From NCBI RefSeq assembly GCF_900101545.1, contig NZ_FMZU01000013.1, positions 62,001-126,000 on the forward strand: DNA of 64,000 nucleotides, written 5' to 3'. This DNA is from Variovorax sp. CF079 (GTDB lineage: Bacteria > Pseudomonadota > Gammaproteobacteria > Burkholderiales > Burkholderiaceae_C). The position numbers were made by a program, and so were the translations under genes. This document shows, in pieces, positions 17,592-25,300 of this stretch (positions within the stretch are counted from its first letter, which is position 1; each line of letters starts with the position of its first letter). The notes beneath the pieces are model-generated. The model did no database searches. It was given only the letters and a program-made list of their open reading frames with translations, and was not told the DNA's origin.

Positions 17592-18970
17592 CAGATCCGC
17601 CGCGCGAGTTCTGCGGCTTTGCCGATGTAGCTGCCCGGCGTCATCGCCAGCAAGCGTTCTTTCTCGGCCTCCGGAATCTCCAGCGAGCGGATCAGGCCGT
17701 GCAGCGCCTCGGCCGTCACCGTCTTGCCGCGCGTGACTTCTTTCAGCTGCTCGTAGGCGCCCTGGACGCCGAAGCGCCGCATCACGGTCTGGATCGGCTC
17801 GGCCAGCACTTCCCACGAGGCGTCGAGGTCCTCGGCCAGCGCTTCCTCGTTGAGTTCGAGCTTGCCCAGGCCGGTCGCGAGGCTCGCGTAGGCCAGCACG
17901 GCATAGCCGAAGGCCACGCCGATGTTGCGCAGCACGGTGCTGTCGGTGAGGTCGCGCTGCCAGCGGCTGATCGGCAGCTTCTCGCTCAGGTGGCGCAGCA
18001 CCGCGTTCGCGAGGCCGAGGTTGCCCTCGGCATTTTCGAAGTCGATCGGGTTGACTTTGTGCGGCATGGTCGAGGAGCCGATCTCGCCTGGCTTGAGGCG
18101 CTGCTTGAAGTAGCCCAGGCTCACGTAGCCCCAGATGTCGCGCGAGAGGTCGACCAGGATGGTGTTGGTGCGCGCCACCGCATCGAAGAGCTCGGCCATG
18201 TAGTCGTGCGGCTCGATCTGGATGCTGTAGGGCTGGAAGCTGAGCCCCAGGCCAAGCGGTGCCGGCGTCTCGACCACCTTGCGGCTGAAGGCCTCCCAGT
18301 CGAATTCGGGCCAGGCCGCCATGTGCGCGTTGTAGTTGCCGACGGCGCCATTCATCTTGGCCAGCAGCTGCACGCCGGCGATCCGTTCGCGCGCCTTGGC
18401 CAGGCGCACCGCGACGTTCGCGAACTCCTTGCCGACGGTGGTGGGGCTCGCCGTCTGTCCATGCGTGCGCGAGAGCATGGGCACGGCGGCGAACTTGGTC
18501 GCCATCGCGCGCAGGGTCGCGATCAGGCCGTCGATCGCCGGCAGCACCACTTTCTCGCGGGCCGCCTGGATCTGCAGCGCATGGCTGGTGTTGTTGATGT
18601 CTTCGCTGGTACAGGCGAAATGCACGAATTCGGAGGCCGCGAGCAGCTCGGGCCGCGCCTCGAATTTCGACTTGATCCAGTACTCGACCGCTTTCACATC
18701 GTGGTTGGTGGTCTTCTCGATCTGCTTGATCGCGATCGCGTCGGCCTCGGAGAAATTGGTGACCAGGCCCAGCAGGTACTTGCGTGCGCCGCCTGTGAGC
18801 GGCTTGAATTCGGGGAAGCCGCAGTCGGACAGGGCGATGAACCACGCCACCTCGACCTGCACCCGCCGGTGCATATAACCCTGTTCGCTCATCAGCGGGC
18901 GCAGCGCCGAGAGCTTGGCCGCGTAGCGGCCGTCAAGGGGGGAAAGGGCGGAGACGGTAGAGAAACTCAT
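17591..18970 (-). CDS. purB: Adenylosuccinate lyase
   Basis: A 459-residue fumarase-superfamily lyase acting twice in purine synthesis: on SAICAR and on adenylosuccinate, each time releasing fumarate. The superfamily signature GSSTMPHKVNPIDFENAEG contains the catalytic flexible loop, and SRTHGQTASPTTVGKE the second active-site region. It has the E. coli-type length (about 456). No regulatory site was recognised in the 36 bases between it and the upstream M48 gene stop. Confidence 0.98.
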   Translation of the reverse strand: MSFSTVSALSPLDGRYAAKLSALRPLMSEQGYMHRRVQVEVAWFIALSDCGFPEFKPLTGGARKYLLGLVTNFSEADAIAIKQIEKTTNHDVKAVEYWIKSKFEARPELLAASEFVHFACTSEDINNTSHALQIQAAREKVVLPAIDGLIATLRAMATKFAAVPMLSRTHGQTASPTTVGKEFANVAVRLAKARERIAGVQLLAKMNGAVGNYNAHMAAWPEFDWEAFSRKVVETPAPLGLGLSFQPYSIQIEPHDYMAELFDAVARTNTILVDLSRDIWGYVSLGYFKQRLKPGEIGSSTMPHKVNPIDFENAEGNLGLANAVLRHLSEKLPISRWQRDLTDSTVLRNIGVAFGYAVLAYASLATGLGKLELNEEALAEDLDASWEVLAEPIQTVMRRFGVQGAYEQLKEVTRGKTVTAEALHGLIRSLEIPEAEKERLLAMTPGSYIGKAAELARRI

Positions 18971-19006
18971 GGGCCAATTTTAGGTGGCGCCCCGCCGCTA
19001 TCAATT

Positions 19007-20074
19007 TCAGTTCTCCGCCGCCTCCTTGAAAAAGGCGATCCGCTCGGCTGTGGCCGGATGCGAGGAGAAGGCCAGGCCGATGGCGTCGTCGTCGAGCCCG
19101 GCGCGTTTCTGCGCGCCGCGCCAGCGCTCGATGGCCTCGAAGAAGCCGACCATCACCCGCGGCGAAATGCCGGCCGCGCGCATCAGGCGCACCGACTCCG
19201 CGTCGGCCTCGCGCTCTGCATCGCGCGAGTAGCCCAGCGCGGCCAGCAGCACCGGCGCGCTACCGATCAGCGTGCCGAAGTCGCCGAAGGCGACCGATAC
19301 CGCGAAACCGACCGCCGAGACCTGCACCAGCTGCCGCATCGCGTGGCGCTGGCGCACATGGCCGAACTCGTGGGCCAGCACGCCGAACACGGCTTCGTCG
19401 TTGCCGGGCATCAGCTGCACCAGCTCGTCGGTGAGGATGATCGTGCCGCCCGGCAGCGCCAGCGCATTGGGGCCCAGCTGCTTGTCGCGGCCGCGCCGGA
19501 ACTCGAGCTTCCAGGCCGGCCCGCCCTCCGCATCCTCCGGGTGGGCCGCCCGCACCATCCGCGCGAAGGCGCGGCGGATGCGTTCCTGCTCGACGGGCGG
19601 CAGGGCGCTGGGCTGCAGCAGCGACTGGTCGACCGAGGCCAGCACCTCCTCGCCGATCAAGGCGTCGACGCGAAGCGGCACCGCCGCGGTGACGCCGCGC
19701 GCCACCCAGGGCAGGCCCCATTGGTACAGGGTCGCGGTGGCGGCCAGCAGCAGCACGAAGGCGATCGCGACGCCGCGCCAGTTCTGCTGGGCGCGCACCA
19801 CCCAGCTTTCGGCGCGGCCTTGCTGCGCGGCCCACTCGTCCCAGGCCGCGACGTCGAGTGCCTGAACGCTGGCGCCCTGCGGCAATTGCGCGATGCGCCC
19901 GCCGTGCCGCGTGCGCTCGGGCCAGCGCACCTGGGCCAGCGGCACGGTGACCGGCGCGAAGGTTTCGCCCGGCGCCGGCGCGATCGTCAACAGGTCGCCC
20001 TGGACGTGCAGGCGCGCCGCGTATGGCCGGCTGCTGCGGCCGTCGAAGAAGCGCGCGTCCAGGGCTGAGCTCAC
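19007..20074 (-). CDS. M48 family metallopeptidase, membrane anchored
   Basis: A 355-residue zinc protease. A single membrane segment lies at about residues 102-119, the zinc motif HEFGH at about 235-239 and a third-ligand region in RDAEREADAESVRLM. The N-terminal 95 residues form a soluble domain before the helix. The GTG start at 20074 was chosen because it overlaps the stop of the DUF898 gene (GTGA), and an upstream extension has no homology. The DUF898-M48 pairing suggests the protease works with or on the upstream membrane protein; the substrate is unknown. Confidence 0.88.
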   Translation of the reverse strand: MSSALDARFFDGRSSRPYAARLHVQGDLLTIAPAPGETFAPVTVPLAQVRWPERTRHGGRIAQLPQGASVQALDVAAWDEWAAQQGRAESWVVRAQQNWRGVAIAFVLLLAATATLYQWGLPWVARGVTAAVPLRVDALIGEEVLASVDQSLLQPSALPPVEQERIRRAFARMVRAAHPEDAEGGPAWKLEFRRGRDKQLGPNALALPGGTIILTDELVQLMPGNDEAVFGVLAHEFGHVRQRHAMRQLVQVSAVGFAVSVAFGDFGTLIGSAPVLLAALGYSRDAEREADAESVRLMRAAGISPRVMVGFFEAIERWRGAQKRAGLDDDAIGLAFSSHPATAERIAFFKEAAEN

Positions 20075-21225
20075 ATCCCGATGTCCAAACCGAACAGATC
20101 GGCCGCCATGTCGCCCGTCGCGCCCGGGTCTTCGCGCCCGGCCACCTGGCTGATCTGGTCCAGCCCGATGCGGGTCTGTAGCTCGACCGCCTCGATCTGC
20201 GCGCGCCGCGTGTTCACCACGGCGAAAGGCCAGTAGAGGCCGAGGGTCAGGAAGATCAGCAGGTAGTTCTTGCACTGCAGACCCAGGTAGTTCTTGAGCA
20301 GCAGGCGACTGTCGAAACGCATCAGCTCGTTGCCGGTGGTCGACCACAGCAGGTTCTGCAGCCGCACCTGCAGATAGGACTTAGGCAGGATGTTGAACAG
20401 CAGGACGCCGCCGAAGCCCAGCACTACGACCAGCACCACGAAGGCCGCGCCCATGCCGCTCTTGCGGCCGGCGAAGGCGAGGCCGCCGAACACGACGATG
20501 GCGATCACGAAGGCCACGAAGCTCAGCCCGATCAGCTTGATGAAGATGCCGTAGAGCACGCCCACGTCGGCCTTGAGCCGCGTCTGCAGTCCGCCGATGG
20601 CGTAGTTGCCGTGCTGGTAGCGCTTCACGCGCCAGAGGAAGTAGGGCACGCCCACCATGAAGGCCGTCATGCCGATGCCGATCACGCCGGCCGCGACCGC
20701 CGGCAGCGCCTGGGGCGCCTCGCCGCCGGTGCCGGCCATCGCGCCTGCGAGCGCCACCGGCAGCAGCGCCAGCGCGAGCGGCGGCAGCATGCAGGCATAG
20801 GCGCCGGCCGTGTCGCCGGCGAAGTGGAAGCGCAGGCCGCGCCAGCTGGTGTTGGCGAGCCGGAAGCGCATCGCGGCACGGAAGAGGGCCGGCCACAGCA
20901 CGACGAAGGCCAAGGCGGCCACCAGCGCGGCCCAGCCGGAGAAGTTGCTGCCCACCGAATAGGCGATCAGGAAGCCGGCGGCGATCAGCGTGCCGCGCAG
21001 CATCTTGACCGGCTCGCCGTGGAAGTCCAGCGCGTCGCCGCCGACCCAGGTGTTGCTGTAGAAGTACTTGAGCTTGCGGACCTTGGCCCAGGGCAGGTAG
21101 ATGCCGAGGGTGACGATGATCAGCAGCAGGTTCACGATCCAGATGCGGAAGTACTCGCTGCCGCTGGCCGTGAATTCGATCGGATGGCGTTCCGGGGTGG
21201 CGTCGACAGGCGCTTCGATGTCCAT
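20071..21225 (-). CDS. DUF898 (YjgN) family membrane protein
   Basis: A 384-residue inner-membrane protein of the YjgN/DUF898 family. The repeated family motif is present twice: YFRIWIVNLLLIIVTLGIYLP near residue 25 followed by WAKVRKLKYFYSNTWVGGDAL, and again near residue 320 (NYLLIFLTLGLYWPFAVVNT). Several further hydrophobic segments lie between. It is followed directly by an M48 protease gene (four-base overlap). The function of the family is not established. A transposon remnant begins about 95 bases upstream of its start, so its promoter must lie in that short strip or within the remnant. Confidence 0.9.
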   Translation of the reverse strand: MDIEAPVDATPERHPIEFTASGSEYFRIWIVNLLLIIVTLGIYLPWAKVRKLKYFYSNTWVGGDALDFHGEPVKMLRGTLIAAGFLIAYSVGSNFSGWAALVAALAFVVLWPALFRAAMRFRLANTSWRGLRFHFAGDTAGAYACMLPPLALALLPVALAGAMAGTGGEAPQALPAVAAGVIGIGMTAFMVGVPYFLWRVKRYQHGNYAIGGLQTRLKADVGVLYGIFIKLIGLSFVAFVIAIVVFGGLAFAGRKSGMGAAFVVLVVVLGFGGVLLFNILPKSYLQVRLQNLLWSTTGNELMRFDSRLLLKNYLGLQCKNYLLIFLTLGLYWPFAVVNTRRAQIEAVELQTRIGLDQISQVAGREDPGATGDMAADLFGLDIGM

Positions 21226-21320
21226 GCTTTCCTACCTTTTCCCTCGTTGGTATGTAGTCGATTCTGCACTGCGCGCGTTCACCGGGCCCCTCGGAAGCTT
21301 CGTCCTTCAGGGGGAGCCAG

Positions 21321-21720
21321 AGCGCGGCCAAGGCCATCCTCGACCAAGGCTGGGGCGAGTTCGCCCGCTTACTTGAATACAAGCTCGCCGCGCGTGGAGG
21401 CGAACTGGTTAAGGTCAATCCGGCCTACACCAGCTGCAAGTGCCGTCTTTGCGGTCACCTGAGCGCTGACAACCGAATGAGCCAAGCGCTCTTTTCCTGC
21501 GCGGAGTGCGGCCACGCAGAGCATGCAGATGTGCATGCTTCAAAGAACATTTTGACCGCGGGGCGCGCGGCTTGGGCTGCGAGAACAGCCCGAGGGCGGG
21601 CTTCTGGGCAACCAGGAGCTGCCGCCTGCGAAGAGGACGTTAGACACCTGCCACGCGCGAGCGTTACGGGTGCAGCCTCGAAAGCCCGAGGGCTCGCGCC
21701 CACGGGACAGGCGCAGGAAC
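21321..21720 (+). pseudogene. tnpB C-terminal fragment (RNA-guided nuclease relative)
   Basis: The frame encodes AKAILDQGWGEFARLLEYKL, then the zinc ribbon TSCKCRLCG...FSCAECG, then HADVHASKNIL. That is the end of RuvC-II, the OrfB zinc ribbon and the RuvC-III region with its aspartate, as in TnpB proteins that act as RNA-guided nucleases. The N-terminal wedge, REC-like region and the first two catalytic residues are missing, so it cannot be an active nuclease. The frame is open back to a stop at 21255 with no good start before the fragment. Confidence 0.85.
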
Positions 21721-21739
21721 CCACCGAAACGACTATGAC

Positions 21740-21800
21740 TGGGCTTGCCCCTGCGTGGCGCGGTAGGAATCCCCGTCCTTCTGGGCGGGGAGGACGTCAA
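21740..21800 (+). ncRNA. Right-end hairpin / omega-RNA scaffold remnant of the TnpB element
   Basis: GAATCCCCGTCCTTCTGGGC followed by GGGGAGGACGTCAA is the typical right end of IS1341-like elements. An 8-bp stem pairs 21771-21778 with 21783-21790 around a TTCT loop. In intact elements this region is transcribed from within tnpB as the omega RNA, and the bases just after the right end act as the guide; here they would start with CTAGAATCAAAACGCTATAA. Whether it is still transcribed is unknown. Confidence 0.6.
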
Positions 21801-21848
21801 CTAGAATCAAAACGCTATAACGACGACCCCGGAAGGGAGAGAGCCTGC

Positions 21849-22460
21849 ATGAAACTGATCGGATCCGCTGCCAGTCCCTATGTGCGCAAGGTGCGCGTGG
21901 TCATGGCCGAAAAGCGGCTCGACTACCAGTTCGTGATCGAGGACGTCTGGTCTGACGACACGACCATCGCCAGTTCCAACCCGCTGGGCAAGGTTCCCTG
22001 CCTGATCATGGACGGCAGCGAGGCCATGTTCGACTCGCGCGTGATCGTCGAGTACCTCGACACCCTCTCGCCGGTCGGCAAGCTGATTCCGCAGCAAAGC
22101 CGCGAGCGCGCCGAAGTGAAGACCTGGGAAGCGCTGGCCGACGGCGTGATGGACGCCGGCATCCTCTGGCGCCTCGAGGCGACCTGGGCGCGCCGGGCCG
22201 ACGGTGAGCGCAGCCAGGCCTGGATCGATCGCCAGCGCGCCAAGGTCGAGGGCGGCATCCGCGCGATGGCCAAGGGCCTGTCCGACAAGCCCTTTTGCAG
22301 CGGCATCCACTTGAGCCTGTCGGACATCGCGGTCGGCTGCGCGCTCGGCTGGGTCGGCTATCGCTTCCCCGAGATCGACTGGCGCGGCGAGCACGCCAAT
22401 CTGGCCCGCTTGTACGACAAGCTGATGCTTCGGCCCAGCTTCGCCGACACCCAGCCCTGA
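21849..22460 (+). CDS. Glutathione S-transferase family protein
   Basis: A 203-residue GST. The N-terminal thioredoxin-like domain begins MKLIGSAASPYVRKVRVVMA, with the Ser/Tyr pair at the glutathione site, and continues SSNPLGKVPCLIMDGSEAMFDSRVIVEYL, which has the cis-proline and the Asp/Ser pair that holds the gamma-glutamyl group. The C-terminal helical domain has SLSDIAVGCALGW, the N-capping box. The ATG at 21849 follows a strong Shine-Dalgarno (GGAAGGGAG); the upstream in-frame extension is the tnpB remnant. It ends at a strong terminator. The substrate is not predictable. Confidence 0.93.
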   Translation: MKLIGSAASPYVRKVRVVMAEKRLDYQFVIEDVWSDDTTIASSNPLGKVPCLIMDGSEAMFDSRVIVEYLDTLSPVGKLIPQQSRERAEVKTWEALADGVMDAGILWRLEATWARRADGERSQAWIDRQRAKVEGGIRAMAKGLSDKPFCSGIHLSLSDIAVGCALGWVGYRFPEIDWRGEHANLARLYDKLMLRPSFADTQP

Positions 22461-22461
22461 C

Positions 22462-22498
22462 GAAAAAAGAAAGGCGCCGCAAGGCGCCTTTTTTCTTC
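22462..22498 (+). terminator. Rho-independent terminator after the GST gene (probably bidirectional)
   Basis: GGCGCC, loop GCAA, GGCGCC, then TTTTTTCTTC; on the other side a run of A (AAAAAAGAAA) gives the same structure for minus-strand transcripts. It starts two bases after the GST stop. Confidence 0.93.
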
Positions 22499-22545
22499 GA
22501 CCCGGAGGTGGAATATAAAAATGCTGCGAGGCGCCCCGAAACGAA

Positions 22546-22567
22546 GGAGGGAGGGAGGGAGGAGGAG
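22546..22567 (+). repeat. (GGGA)n purine tract, possible G-quadruplex
   Basis: GGAGGGAGGGAGGGAGGAGG, a tetranucleotide-type repeat with three GGG runs and several GG runs separated by single A. It lies in the otherwise featureless 22499-22729 stretch between the GST terminator and the converging glutathione peroxidase gene. It could form a mixed two/three-tetrad quadruplex and is prone to slippage. Confidence 0.6.
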
Positions 22568-22729
22568 AAGAATCGCCTCGGGATTTCGACCGAACGGCAA
22601 GCGCCCAGAAGACCTCGCAACATGAAAATGGCCGGGCTTTACGTGCCCGAGACCGGTATGAGCCCAGCCCGCGGGAGCCGGTTCCCGGGGCAGTGGTAAG
22701 CATTTGTGACGAATGCCGCAGGCGGCGCG

Positions 22730-23329
22730 TCAGTTGGGCCCGAGCTGCTTTTCCAGGTCGCGCACGAAGCCGCGATCGTCTGGCGAGGTCATGCTCGAAT
22801 AGGACTCGACCACTTTGCCGTCGCGACCGATCAGGTACTTGTAGAAGTTCCATTTCGGCGTGGTGCCCGAGGCTTGTGCCAGCTCCTTGAACAGTGGATT
22901 GGCCTCCGCGCCGCGGACCGAGGACTTGGCGAACATCGGAAATTTCACGCCGAAAGTGCTTTCGCAGAACTCGGCAATCTCCTTGTTCGTGCCCGACTCC
23001 TGCGAGAAATCGTTGGAGGGGAAGCCCAGCACCACCAGTCCGCGCGAGCGGTACTTGCTGTCCAGCGCCTCCAGGCCCTTGTACTGCGGAGTGAAGCCGC
23101 AAAAGCTCGCCGTATTGACCACCAGCACCACCTTGCCCGCATACTGACACAGCGCCTGGGGTTTTTCGTCTTGCAGCCGCGGGAAGGTGTGCTGCAGGAT
23201 GGGGGGGCAAGCGGCGGGAGGCGGGGCCGGGGCGCTCGTGGCCTGGGCGCTGGCGCTGGCCGGCAGAAGAAAGGCAGCAGCCGCGAGCGCCGAAAGAAAG
23301 AGCGCTGGCCGTCGGATCGAGATTCGCAT
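22730..23329 (-). CDS. Secreted (periplasmic) glutathione-peroxidase family thiol peroxidase
   Basis: A 199-residue protein with a signal peptide (residues 1-28, ending PASASAQA). The peroxidatic Cys is C77 in VNTASFCGFTPQYKGLEAL. The usual GFPCNQF motif is GFPSNDF, so the second block cysteine is replaced by Ser. C122 in EIAEFCESTFGVKFPMF takes the place of the resolving Cys of thioredoxin-dependent GPx enzymes. The Trp/Asn of the active site are in WNFYKYLIGRDG. Export and a CxPC-free N-terminus suggest peroxide reduction in the periplasm with an unknown reductant. It is not in an operon with the neighbouring GST. Confidence 0.9.
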   Translation of the reverse strand: MRISIRRPALFLSALAAAAFLLPASASAQATSAPAPPPAACPPILQHTFPRLQDEKPQALCQYAGKVVLVVNTASFCGFTPQYKGLEALDSKYRSRGLVVLGFPSNDFSQESGTNKEIAEFCESTFGVKFPMFAKSSVRGAEANPLFKELAQASGTTPKWNFYKYLIGRDGKVVESYSSMTSPDDRGFVRDLEKQLGPN

Positions 23330-23395
23330 GGCGGGTTTCCGGTGTGAAAAAGGGGGGCATCCGCGCCGCGGCGGGGGTACGCAGCCGCCATCATC

Positions 23396-23416
23396 GCGCG
23401 CTTGTCACGAGCGCGC
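23396..23416. promoter_or_regulatory. Inverted repeat upstream of the ferritin-like gene
   Basis: GCGCGCT, seven-base spacer TGTCACG, AGCGCGC: a perfect 7-bp inverted repeat in the 129-base region between gpx and the divergent ferritin-like gene. It could be an operator or a hairpin in the leader; a TAAAAT box follows near 23430 but without a well-spaced -35. Confidence 0.3.
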
Positions 23417-23458
23417 CAAAGCAGCCGACTAAAATCCGCCGGCTTAAGAAAGACATTG

Positions 23459-24316
23459 ATGCTTTATCCGGAACTCTTCAGACAGCTCGAATCCGTCCGC
23501 TGGGACATGGACAAGGATATTCCGTGGCAGTCTTTCGATGCAAGCCGCCTGTCCGAAGAACAGGCCCAGACCATCAAGATGAACGCGATCACGGAATGGG
23601 CGGCGCTGCCGGCCACCGAGATGTTCCTGCGCGACAACCGGCATGACAGCGACTTCTCGGCTTTCATGTCGATCTGGTTCTTCGAGGAACAGAAGCATTC
23701 TCTGGTGCTGATGGAGTACCTGAAGCGCTTCAGCCCCCAGCATGCGCCCACCGAGCAGGAACTGCACGACGTGCGCTTCGACTTCGACCCCGCGCCGCCG
23801 CTCGAAACGCTGATGCTGCACTTCTGCGGCGAGATCCGCCTGAACCACTGGTACCGCCGCGCGGCCGAGTGGCACACCGAGCCGGTCATCAAGCACATCT
23901 ACACCACGCTGAGCCAGGACGAGGCCCGCCACGGCGGCGCCTACCTGCGCTACATGAAGCGCGCGATGGAAAAGTTCGGCGATGAGGCGCGCGCGGCCTT
24001 CACCAAGGTCGGCGTGCTGATGGCCAGCGCCAGGCGCACCGCCCAGGCGCTGCATCCGACCAACCTGCACGTCAACAAGGCGCTGTTCCCGCGCGACACC
24101 ATCCAGAGCCGCGTGCCCGATCCGGACTGGCTCGAGCACTGGCTGGACAAGCAGATCAAGTTCGACGCCGTCTGGGAGAACAAGGTCGGCGAGCGCATCC
24201 TGCACAACCTGAGCCTCTTGATGAACCGCAGCTTCAAGACCGTGCAGGAGCTCAACCGCTACCGCAAGGAACTGGCGGCCTCGCTGGGGCCACAGCCCGC
24301 GTACCAAGGCGCCTGA
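23459..24316 (+). CDS. Ferritin-like di-iron protein, acyl-ACP-desaturase-like
   Basis: A 285-residue four-helix-bundle protein. The di-iron ligands can be placed: the first Glu in EWAALPATE, then FFEEQKHS (ExxH), then FCGEIRLNHWY, then SQDEARH (ExxH). This two-times ExxH spacing is that of the acyl-ACP desaturase/ferritin-like superfamily. The ATG at 23459 was chosen for the family start (LYPELFRQLESVRWDMD); an upstream GTG-type extension overlaps the promoter region. It could be a fatty-acid desaturase or an oxidase; the substrate is not known. It is followed by a short hairpin and the sigma factor. Confidence 0.8.
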   Translation: MLYPELFRQLESVRWDMDKDIPWQSFDASRLSEEQAQTIKMNAITEWAALPATEMFLRDNRHDSDFSAFMSIWFFEEQKHSLVLMEYLKRFSPQHAPTEQELHDVRFDFDPAPPLETLMLHFCGEIRLNHWYRRAAEWHTEPVIKHIYTTLSQDEARHGGAYLRYMKRAMEKFGDEARAAFTKVGVLMASARRTAQALHPTNLHVNKALFPRDTIQSRVPDPDWLEHWLDKQIKFDAVWENKVGERILHNLSLLMNRSFKTVQELNRYRKELAASLGPQPAYQGA

Positions 24317-24330
24317 GCGTTTGTGCAGAG

Positions 24331-24346
24331 CCCGTCACAAGACGGG
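24331..24346. promoter_or_regulatory. Hairpin CCCGTC-ACAA-GACGGG between ferritin-like and sigma genes
   Basis: A perfect 6-bp inverted repeat with a four-base loop, 14 bases after the upstream stop. There is no T-tract. It overlaps the -35 box of the predicted sigma-factor promoter, so it may end upstream transcription weakly or block access to the promoter. Confidence 0.45.
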
Positions 24347-24359
24347 CAGTTCGTCCGTC
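24333..24359 (+). promoter_or_regulatory. ECF41-type promoter of the sigma gene
   Basis: CGTCACA, a 16-base spacer, then CGTC. The consensus reported for ECF41 sigma factors is TGTCACA, 16 bases, CGTC, so this matches 10 of 11 bases with exact spacing. It lies directly upstream of an ECF41-type sigma gene, which fits autoregulation. The predicted transcript start falls at or a few bases before the ATG at 24370. Confidence 0.75.
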
Positions 24360-24369
24360 TTGCTTGCAT

Positions 24370-25296
24370 ATGGACGCTTCCACCCAAACTTTCGACCGCC
24401 ATCGCCGGCGCCTGCTGGGCATCGCCTATCGCATGCTCGGCTCTTCCGCCGATGCCGAAGACGTGGTGCAGGACGCCTGGCTGCGTTGGAACGATGCCAC
24501 CGTCGATGCGCTGAACAACCCCGAGGCCTGGCTGGTCACGGTGGTCACGCGCCTGTCGATCGACCGGCTGCGCGCCGCCAAGCAGCAGCGCGACCACTAC
24601 GTCGGCACCTGGCTGCCCGAGCCGCTCGTGACCGATGCGCCGGCCTCGCCCGAGCAGATGCTGGAGCGCGCCGACGACGTTTCGATGGCTTTCCTGGCCG
24701 TGCTCGAGCGACTGGCGCCCGAGGCGCGCGCTGCCTACCTGCTGCGCGAGGTGTTCGATGCCGACTACGGGGACGTGGCCCGCACCCTCGGCAAGAGCGA
24801 GGCAGCCTGCCGCCAGCTGGTGCATCGCGCCAAGACCCAGATCCAGGACCAGCGGCCGCGCTTCGCGGTGGAGCGCGAGGCTCACCAGCGCCTGCTGGAG
24901 GGGTTTGCGGAGGCGGCGGCCAGCGGCGACATGGCGCGGCTGAAGGCGCTTCTGGCCGAAGACGTCGAGCTGATCGGAGACAGCGGCGGCAAGGTGCCCG
25001 CCTTTCGCCAGATGCTGCGCGGCGCCCAGCGCATTGCGCAGTACTACTACGCGGTCGTGCGGCTGCTCGGCATCGGCCTGCGCCTGCAGGTGGTGGAAGT
25101 CAATGGCGAACCGGGCCTGCTGCGCTTCTTCAACGGCGCGCTGGAGTCGGTGCAGACCATCGAGACCGACGGCGAGCGCATCCTGCGCATCCGCACGCAG
25201 CGCAATCCCGAGAAGCTGCAACGCATTGCCGCGCAGTTTTCGTCGCGGGCCATCACGCGCGAGGAACTGATGGCGCTGAGGACGCCCGCGCCCTGA
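24370..25296 (+). CDS. ECF41-group RNA polymerase sigma factor (SigJ-like)
   Basis: A 308-residue extracytoplasmic-function sigma factor: sigma region 2 (YRMLGSSADAEDVVQDAWLRW), region 4 (YLLREVFDADYGDVARTLGK and helix-turn-helix to about residue 155) and a C-terminal SnoaL-like domain that replaces an anti-sigma factor. The three ECF41 marks are WLPEPL (81-86), DSGGK (204-208; usual form DGGGK) and NPEKL (279-283; usual form NPDKL). The ATG at 24370 is preferred to the TTG at 24364. The typical ECF41 partner (carboxymuconolactone-decarboxylase, oxidoreductase or epimerase) is not next to it; a di-iron protein is the upstream neighbour. Confidence 0.93.
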   Translation: MDASTQTFDRHRRRLLGIAYRMLGSSADAEDVVQDAWLRWNDATVDALNNPEAWLVTVVTRLSIDRLRAAKQQRDHYVGTWLPEPLVTDAPASPEQMLERADDVSMAFLAVLERLAPEARAAYLLREVFDADYGDVARTLGKSEAACRQLVHRAKTQIQDQRPRFAVEREAHQRLLEGFAEAAASGDMARLKALLAEDVELIGDSGGKVPAFRQMLRGAQRIAQYYYAVVRLLGIGLRLQVVEVNGEPGLLRFFNGALESVQTIETDGERILRIRTQRNPEKLQRIAAQFSSRAITREELMALRTPAP

Positions 25297-25300
25297 AAGG

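Larger units (their letters stand above)
21321..21800 (+). mobile_element. Decayed IS200/IS605-group element (TnpB 3' remnant plus right end)
   Basis: The stretch runs from the last third of a TnpB/OrfB gene to a recognisable IS1341-like right end. Nothing of a TnpA or of the first two-thirds of TnpB is present upstream, where DUF898 begins instead, so the left part was lost. The remnant reads in frame into the glutathione S-transferase gene with no stop codon between them. Confidence 0.85.
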
